A stretch of 11,674 nucleotides of DNA from JBHENW01 sp046261875. Lineage in GTDB: Bacteria; Acidobacteriota; Thermoanaerobaculia; UBA5066; Gp7-AA6. The stretch is from contig JBHENW010000216.1 in assembly GCA_046261875.1 (NCBI GenBank), positions 1-11,674 of the forward strand, read 5' to 3'. The notes beneath the pieces are model-generated. The model was not told where the DNA came from and did no database searches. It saw nothing but the letters and a program-made list of their open reading frames with translations. Below are positions 1 through 4,247 of the stretch, one piece after another (position 1 is the first letter of the stretch; every line of letters starts with the position of its first letter). The translations under genes and the position numbers were made by a program.

Positions 1-236
1 GGGTCTACCTGGCCGGGGGGATCGCTCCGAGGATCCTGCCCGCTCTCCGGCGCCCGGACTTCATGGAAGCTTTCCGCCAGAAACCGCCGCTCGAGGACGT
101 GCTCGCGAAGGTTCCCGTCCGGGTCGTGCTGGAGCCGCGTCTGCCCCTCTTGGGCGCCGCGGCCGCCGGCTACATGACGGTGATGGAGAGGACGCGGCCG
201 TCCTCGAAGACCACCATGCGCCGCACCCGGCCGTAG
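1..236 (+). CDS. glk: Glucokinase, C-terminal fragment (5' end outside window)
   Basis: This is the end of an ATP-dependent glucokinase of the E. coli Glk type, a cytoplasmic enzyme that phosphorylates glucose to glucose-6-phosphate. The reading frame starts at base 3 and gives VYLAGGIAPRILPALRRPDF followed by MEAFRQK, PVRVVLEP and LPLLGAAAAGY. These match the Glk C-terminal landmarks: the GGI-P-R/K strand-turn, the EAF segment, the IPV strand and LLGAA. The stop is TAG at 234-236. About 27 residues follow LLG, somewhat more than in E. coli Glk, and the last ~22 are read through DNA that is antisense to the 3' end of the convergent small membrane-protein gene (67-base overlap). The ATP and glucose sites lie upstream and cannot be seen. 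The family call is firm; the exact end is less so. Confidence 0.85.
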   Translation, partial: VYLAGGIAPRILPALRRPDFMEAFRQKPPLEDVLAKVPVRVVLEPRLPLLGAAAAGYMTVMERTRPSSKTTMRRTRP

Positions 237-556
237 ATCCAGCGCACCCGGATACGCCCGTCTTCCTGGACCTCCTCGATCCGCTCGGGGCTGCCCAGGA
301 GCGCGCGGACCTCCGAGTATGTCATCCGTTCGCGGATCGTCCCGAGGGGGGCTTCCACCTGCTCCTGCAAGGAAGGGACGGCCGTCGCCATGACCCGATT
401 GCGTTCGGACCCCTTGACGGCGGCCTTGGATCCCATGAGCGGCTGGGTGATCGAGTCTACGACTCCCGAGACGGTGGGGCGCTTCGTGTACCAGCTGTAC
501 GCCACGAACGCGCCGAGGGCGAGCAGAAGAAGGTTGCGCAGCTGGCGCCAGCTCAT
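170..556 (-). CDS. Small one-pass membrane protein with BamE/SmpA-like C-terminus
   Basis: This is a 128-residue protein of unknown function. Residues 1-25 (MSWRQLRNLLLLALG and on to AYSWYT) form a short positively charged start and one hydrophobic helix, so the rest is probably periplasmic or extracytoplasmic. A low-complexity linker leads to a C-terminal ~50 residues containing MTYSEVRALLGSPERI, then RVRWIYG and MVVFEDGRVLSI. The T-x-x-E-V-x-x-L-L-G-x-P helix followed by beta strands ending in F-x-(D/N)-G-x-V resembles the small BamE/SmpA-like fold. That is a resemblance by eye, not a proven assignment. I chose the ATG at 556 because a longer open frame upstream has no sensible protein character and would overlap the next gene. 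The start lacks a clear Shine-Dalgarno sequence. It lies 22 bases after the stop of the upstream small gene and is probably cotranscribed with it. It converges on glk, and the 3' ends overlap. Confidence 0.65.
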   Translation of the reverse strand: MSWRQLRNLLLLALGAFVAYSWYTKRPTVSGVVDSITQPLMGSKAAVKGSERNRVMATAVPSLQEQVEAPLGTIRERMTYSEVRALLGSPERIEEVQEDGRIRVRWIYGRVRRMVVFEDGRVLSITVM

Positions 557-578
557 ACGGGAGGCAGGAGGGCCGCGT

Positions 579-950
579 TCAGCGGCGCGGAAGAGGCTCT
601 GACGGAAGCGCCGGATCGGCCAGCGCGCGCCGGGCTCTCGCCGTGAGCTCGCCGAGCTTGCGCAGGCACCATTCGCGCTGGGATGGCCGGACGGTCCAGA
701 CGACTTCCGTGGTCGAAAAGACCGCCTGCTCGAGGGAAGGCTCGTCGGAATCCAGGCCGAGCGTCCACTCTTCGCGAAGCAGGGAACGGCGCGCGTGGCG
801 CAGCGCTTCGAGCGCCCCATCGCCGGCCGCGGTGATGCGAAACCGCAGCGTGACCGTTTCGCCGTCCGACGGCGCGAGGGCGTTGGAACCCTCGACGTAC
901 TCCGGCAGAGAAATGCCCGTCTGCTCCTCGAGCTCCAGGGCGATCGTCAT
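579..950 (-). CDS. Uncharacterised small protein, paralogue A
   Basis: This 123-residue protein matches no family I know. It is a clear paralogue of the gene at 1091-1450. Shared blocks in order are VTLRF (residues 33-37), EALR-x-ARR, REE-x3-GL-x2-DEPS-x-E, TTE-x2-W, WC-x2-K-x2-EL and RA-x-RA-x2-D near the end. It has no signal peptide or membrane segment, so it is probably cytoplasmic. Alternating polar and hydrophobic strands precede a charged helical C-terminus, suggesting a small alpha/beta fold. I chose the ATG at 950 because it makes the N-terminus equal in length to paralogue B (MT- start, about 33 residues before VTLRF); a GTG at 995 is possible. A weak GGGG lies just before the ATG. 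The 140 bases between the two paralogues show no obvious promoter or terminator. The next gene starts 22 bases downstream. Confidence 0.7.
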   Translation of the reverse strand: MTIALELEEQTGISLPEYVEGSNALAPSDGETVTLRFRITAAGDGALEALRHARRSLLREEWTLGLDSDEPSLEQAVFSTTEVVWTVRPSQREWCLRKLGELTARARRALADPALPSEPLPRR

Positions 951-1090
951 GCCCCGAGACGTAGCGAGACATGTGCCGGGGCGACGCCGTGACACAAACT
1001 GCGGCAGCGCAACACGCCCCCGGCGTCCGTCGGAGAGGCGGTTCCGGGACCTCGGCGCAAAACGTCACTTTCCGTAACGCCACGCCGTGC

Positions 1091-1450
1091 TCACTCCTCT
1101 CGGGTTCGGAGGTCCTCCCGAGCCCGATTGGCCCGTTCGATGAGCTCCGAGACCTTTTCCCGGCACCAGGAACCCTGGGAAGCCAGCGCGAACCATCGGA
1201 TCTCCGTCGTGGTCAGCGTCGGGTCCTCCATCGAGGGCTCATCCCACTCGAGCCCGCGCAACCGTTCTTCGCGGATCATCGCGCGACGCGCGTAGCGCAA
1301 CGCCTCGAAGTCCGCCGGGTCGGAAACGTCGAGCTGAAAACGCAGGGTCACGCGCCGGGTGGGGTCGTAACGGGCCGCGAGCACCTCCCGGGTATCGCCC
1401 CGCGCAACCGAGAGATCCGTCGTCTCGCGAAAACGGATCGGTTTGGTCAT
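1091..1450 (-). CDS. Uncharacterised small protein, paralogue B
   Basis: This 119-residue protein of unknown function is the first gene of a three-gene minus-strand cluster. It aligns over its whole length with the protein at 579-950. Identical or near-identical positions include VTLRF (residues 34-38), EALRYARR against EALRHARR, a REE motif, the acidic DEPSME against DEPSLE, a TTE-x2-W strand, and SWCREK against EWCLRK followed by ELIERA against ELTARA. The spacing is almost gap-free, so tandem duplication is the simplest origin. The paired Trp and Trp-Cys positions and the DEPS motif are the best candidates for structural or functional residues. It is probably cytoplasmic. The ATG at 1450 lies only 12 bases after a perfect TATAAT on the same strand, so the leader would be about six bases with no room for a normal ribosome-binding site. 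It is transcribed divergently from icd. Confidence 0.75.
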   Translation of the reverse strand: MTKPIRFRETTDLSVARGDTREVLAARYDPTRRVTLRFQLDVSDPADFEALRYARRAMIREERLRGLEWDEPSMEDPTLTTTEIRWFALASQGSWCREKVSELIERANRAREDLRTREE

Positions 1451-1462
1451 CGGATGCTCAAA

Positions 1463-1468
1463 ATTATA
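1463..1468 (-). promoter_or_regulatory. -10 hexamer TATAAT for the small-gene cluster
   Basis: A perfect TATAAT is read on the minus strand, 12 bases before the ATG at 1450. In such GC-rich DNA a perfect hexamer at this position is unlikely to be chance. The expected -35 region (about 1486-1491) reads CGGCAG and is not a recognisable consensus. Initiation six or seven bases downstream would give an mRNA leader of about six bases. Confidence 0.5.
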
Positions 1469-1505
1469 CGCCGCTGCGTCTTCGTCTGCCGCCGGAACGC
1501 GCTCC

Positions 1506-1511
1506 TATAAT
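1506..1511 (+). promoter_or_regulatory. icd: -10 hexamer TATAAT for icd
   Basis: A perfect TATAAT on the + strand lies 21 bases before the icd ATG at 1533. Transcription would start near 1518 and leave a short leader containing GGGAG (1523-1527) five bases before the ATG, a good ribosome-binding site. No convincing -35 hexamer is seen at 16-19 bases spacing (the best is TTCGTC at 1481-1486), so an activator or a -10-dominated promoter is possible. Confidence 0.55.
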
Positions 1512-1532
1512 CGCTCGCTTTCGGGAGACGGC

Positions 1533-2978
1533 ATGCCCGACAAGACCCCCATTACGGTCGCCCACGGAGACGGCATCGGCCCCGAGATCATGGCCGCGAC
1601 CCTGGAGGTGCTCCGGGGCGCCGGGGCGCACATCGTCCCGGACGTCATCGAGATCGGGGAAAAGGTTTACCAGCGTGGAGTCCTCACCGGCATCGAGCCT
1701 TCCGCGTGGGAGTCTCTGCGCCGGACGCGGGTCTTCCTGAAGGCCCCCATCACCACTCCGCAGGGAGGAGGCTACAAGAGCCTGAACGTGACGATCCGCA
1801 AGGCTTTCGGCCTCTACGCCAACGTCCGGCCATGCGTCGCCTACCACCCCTTCGTGGAAACGCTTCACCCGGGGATGGACGTGGTCATCATCCGCGAGAA
1901 CGAGGAAGACCTGTACGCCGGGATCGAGTACCGCCAGACCGGCGACGTGATGCAGTGCCTGAAGCTGATCACGCGTCCGGGCTGCGAACGGATCGTGCGC
2001 TACGCCTTCGAGTACGCCCGCCGCAACGGGCGCCGCAAGGTCACGTGCTTCACGAAGGACAACATCATGAAGCTGACCGACGGCCTCTTCCACAAGGTCT
2101 TCGACGAGGTGGCCGCCGAGTTCCCCGATGTCGCGAACGAGCACTGGATCGTGGACATCGGCGCCGCCAAGCTGGCCGACACACCCCGGAGGTTCGACGT
2201 CGTGGTCATTCCGAACCTCTATGGCGACATCCTGTCCGACGTCACCGCGCAGATCGCGGGATCCGTGGGCCTGGCGGGCTCCGCGAACATCGGCGTCGAC
2301 TGCGCCATGTTCGAGGCGATCCACGGTTCGGCGCCGCGGCGGGCAGGGCAGAACGTGGCGAACCCTTCCGGCCTCCTGCTCGGCGGCGTGATGATGCTGG
2401 TCCACATCGGGCAGGCGGACGTCGCGGAGCGCATCCACAACGCCTGGCTGCGCACGATCGAGGACGGCATCCACACGTACGACATCCACACCGAGGGAGT
2501 CAGCCGCGAGAAGGTGGGCACCCGCGAGTTTGCCGCGGCCGTCGTCGCGCGTCTCGGCGCCCGGCCGGAGACGTTCAAGCCCGTCTCCTACGCCGCGGCT
2601 GCGACGGCGCGCGTGGAGGCGCGGGCGGCCTCCGACCACGCGTCCGCGCGCAAGTTGACCGTCGGCGTGGACGTCTTCCTGGACTGGACGGGGGGAAACC
2701 CCGAGGATCTCGCGCGGCGGCTGGAAGTCGTCGCGGGGGACGGCCTGCGCCTGTCCATGATCGACGTGCGCGGAGTCAAGGTGTGGCCCGAGGGGATCGC
2801 CGACACCGCGGGGGCCGACCACTGGCGATGCCGGTTCCTGGCGGACGAAGCCACAGGACCCGTCGGCCACGCCCAGATCGTCCGGCTCCTGGATCGGCTG
2901 GCCACAGCGGGACTGGACTTCATCCAGACCGAGAACCTCTGCACCTTCGACGGCCAGCGGGGTTACTCCGCTGGATAG
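1533..2978 (+). CDS. icd: NADP-dependent isocitrate dehydrogenase, long (Thermus/Rickettsia) type
   Basis: Converts isocitrate and NADP+ to 2-oxoglutarate, CO2 and NADPH in the TCA cycle. The protein has 481 residues. The N-terminal GDGIGPEIM is at 12-20. Substrate residues are readable: S83 and N85 in GGGYKSLNV, R89, R99 in NVRP, R121 and Y128 in RENEEDLYAGIEY. The probable catalytic lysine is K175 in FTKDNIMK, and metal-binding aspartates D232 and D236 sit in NLYGDILSD. The cofactor loop is HGSAPRRAGQN. R269-R270 occupy the places of E. coli Lys344-Tyr345; positive charge there favours NADP, whereas NAD enzymes usually have Asp-Ile. About 110-130 residues after the core (from ~360, including VGVDVFLDWTGGNPED) form the small C-terminal domain typical of this subfamily, absent from E. 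coli Icd. I chose the ATG at 1533 because GGGAG precedes it by five bases; an open frame continuing upstream looks non-coding. It is a single-gene unit, convergent with pirin. Confidence 0.93.
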   Translation: MPDKTPITVAHGDGIGPEIMAATLEVLRGAGAHIVPDVIEIGEKVYQRGVLTGIEPSAWESLRRTRVFLKAPITTPQGGGYKSLNVTIRKAFGLYANVRPCVAYHPFVETLHPGMDVVIIRENEEDLYAGIEYRQTGDVMQCLKLITRPGCERIVRYAFEYARRNGRRKVTCFTKDNIMKLTDGLFHKVFDEVAAEFPDVANEHWIVDIGAAKLADTPRRFDVVVIPNLYGDILSDVTAQIAGSVGLAGSANIGVDCAMFEAIHGSAPRRAGQNVANPSGLLLGGVMMLVHIGQADVAERIHNAWLRTIEDGIHTYDIHTEGVSREKVGTREFAAAVVARLGARPETFKPVSYAAAATARVEARAASDHASARKLTVGVDVFLDWTGGNPEDLARRLEVVAGDGLRLSMIDVRGVKVWPEGIADTAGADHWRCRFLADEATGPVGHAQIVRLLDRLATAGLDFIQTENLCTFDGQRGYSAG

Positions 2979-3002
2979 GGGGAGTGAAGCCGCTGATCGG
3001 TT

Positions 3003-3046
3003 CGCGGCGCGAGTAGTCTCCCGTCAGGGAGGAGGCTCGCGCCGCG
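3003..3046. terminator. Strong hairpin between convergent genes, candidate bidirectional terminator
   Basis: Perfect 11-bp arms: CGCGGCGCGAG (3003-3013) pairs with CTCGCGCCGCG (3036-3046). Inside, CTCCC (3018-3022) pairs with GGGAG (3027-3031) around a GTCA tetraloop, so the whole folds as a two-part stem with a small internal loop. It starts 25 bases after the icd stop and lies about 85 bases beyond the pirin stop. No T-run follows on either strand, so it is not a classic intrinsic terminator. It may act as an mRNA 3'-end stabiliser, a Rho-assisted stop or a U-less terminator. The remaining sequence up to 3131 shows nothing I recognise. Confidence 0.5.
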
Positions 3047-3131
3047 GGAGCGGAAGCGAGCGAAGGGCCAGTCGAACGCCGAGCCCGCATCCCGGTGCCA
3101 AAGCAGGCCCCGAGCGAGCGGACGCGACGTG

Positions 3132-3819
3132 CTAAGCCAGGTCAAAGAGCAGGACCTCAGCGGGCTCCCGGCCCGCGAGCTCCAGAGATTCCTCGCCGCT
3201 GACCGCGGCACCGTCGCCGGCCCGCAGCGCCTGGCCGTTGACTTCTACGCTCCCGCGCGCGACCTGGACCCAGGCGTGCCGGCCGGTTCGAAGCCGCTTT
3301 CGCCGGCCCCGAGCAGCGCGGCGTAGACCTCCGCATCCTGGTGGAGCGTAACGGAGTCTCGCGCCCGTCGGGTGAGGCGATGAGGCGCGCGCGGCCACGG
3401 CGCTCCTCCTCGGGAAAACTCTTCTGCTCGTAGGACGGAGGCAGCCCGCTCCGCTCGGGCAGGAGCCAGATCTGCAGGAAGTGGAGGGGCTCGGAGGAGG
3501 ACGGGTTGAATTCGCTGTGCCGGACCCCGGAGCCCGCGCTCATGCGCTGGAGATCCCCGGGCCGGATGACGGAGCCCGTTCCGAGCGAGTCCTCGTGCTG
3601 GAGCGCGCCGGAGAGGACGTAGGAAATGATCTCCATGTCGCGGTGGCCGTGCGTCGGGAAACCGTGGCCGGGCCGCACGCGGTCTTCGTTGAGGGCCCGA
3701 AGCTGGCGAAAGCCCATGTGCGCGGGGTCGAGGTACTCGCCGAAGGAGAAGGTGTGGCGGGTGTCCAGCCAGCCGTGATCGAAGTGACCTCTCTCCTGGG
3801 AGCGGCGTATCGAGATCAT
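3132..3819 (-). pseudogene. Pirin family protein (YhhW-like), two frameshifts
   Basis: Pirins are bicupin metal proteins; E. coli YhhW has quercetin 2,3-dioxygenase activity in vitro, and the cellular role is usually unknown. The first frame opens with RRSQERGHFDHGWLDTRHTF and carries the four metal ligands H57 and H59 (THGHRDME) and H101 and E103 (GVRHSEF) at the family positions. After SPDGRETPL (residue ~157) the frame breaks near 3350. The next frame continues as TLHQDAEVYAALLGAGESG to about 3280. A second break near 3276-3286 leads to HAWVQVARGSVEVNG and the end, EVLLFDLA, with stop at 3132-3134. Restoring one base at each break gives ~229 residues, the normal family length, with no internal stop. 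This is either sequencing error or very recent inactivation. The ATG at 3819 is seven bases after the receiver-gene stop, so it is the last gene of the minus-strand series. Confidence 0.88.
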
Positions 3820-3826
3820 GAGGCGG

Positions 3827-4225
3827 TCATCCGCAGAAGCGGGCCACCGAGTTCAGAAGGAACTCGAGGCGGATCGGCTTGCGGATGAACTCCTCGAGCC
3901 CCAACACGGGCATCTGCGCGGGCAGGTCCTGGCCGGCGGACAAGACGATGACGGGAATCCGGGAGAGGTCGGGATCGCGCCGCTGGATGTCGCGGAACTG
4001 CCAGCCGTTCATGACCGGCATCGTCAGGTCGAGCAGGATCAGGCACGGCCGCCGCCCGGCGCGCAGGGATTCGAGCGCTTCCTGACCGTGCGAGGCGCCG
4101 AGAACCTCGTAGCCCTCGTCGCTCAGGACCTGCACCAGCGCTTCCCGCAGGTCGGAATCGTCCTCGACGATCAGGATGCGGCTGCGGACGGCGCTCAAGC
4201 TCTGTTGCAGTCCTTCCGCGGTCAT
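3827..4225 (-). CDS. Stand-alone response regulator receiver protein
   Basis: This 132-residue protein is essentially one receiver (REC) domain with no DNA-binding or enzymatic output domain. The acidic pocket is VEDD (residues 20-23). The phosphoacceptor is D66 in LILLDLTMPVMNGW, the switch Ser/Thr position is S96 in VIVLSAG, and the conserved lysine is K116 in RKP. All catalytic residues needed for phosphoryl transfer are present. It starts 22 bases after the stop of the histidine kinase, so the kinase at 4248-6998 is its likely phosphodonor. Lacking an output domain, it probably acts by protein contact or as a phosphorelay intermediate. I chose the ATG at 4225 because a further-upstream open frame overlaps the kinase and would add an unrelated tail. 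The ribosome-binding site is weak (GGGA about 13 bases before). The pirin gene begins seven bases after its stop. Confidence 0.88.
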   Translation of the reverse strand: MTAEGLQQSLSAVRSRILIVEDDSDLREALVQVLSDEGYEVLGASHGQEALESLRAGRRPCLILLDLTMPVMNGWQFRDIQRRDPDLSRIPVIVLSAGQDLPAQMPVLGLEEFIRKPIRLEFLLNSVARFCG

Positions 4226-4247
4226 GTCTGCAAGTCCCGAGCCGCGG

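Noticed and set aside
557..820. Upstream extension of the small membrane protein to 820
   Set aside because: It would overlap paralogue A in another frame and bury the membrane helix behind a basic low-complexity segment.
951..1090. Possible promoter or small RNA between the two paralogues
   Set aside because: No good -10/-35 pair and no stable hairpin was found by eye; an apparent minus-strand frame through it has no protein character.
1443..1532. N-terminal extension of icd from an upstream start at 1443
   Set aside because: The extra 30 residues have no family counterpart and would overlap the minus-strand gene start and the promoter; the ATG at 1533 has a proper ribosome-binding site.
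1464..2870. 468-codon open frame on the minus strand opposite icd
   Set aside because: Antisense shadow of a clear isocitrate dehydrogenase; composition typical of a GC-driven reverse frame.
3047..3131. GAGCG/GCGAGCG-rich segment as a repeat element
   Set aside because: The copies are short and irregular, and similar strings are common in GC-rich spacers; no clear unit or target duplication.
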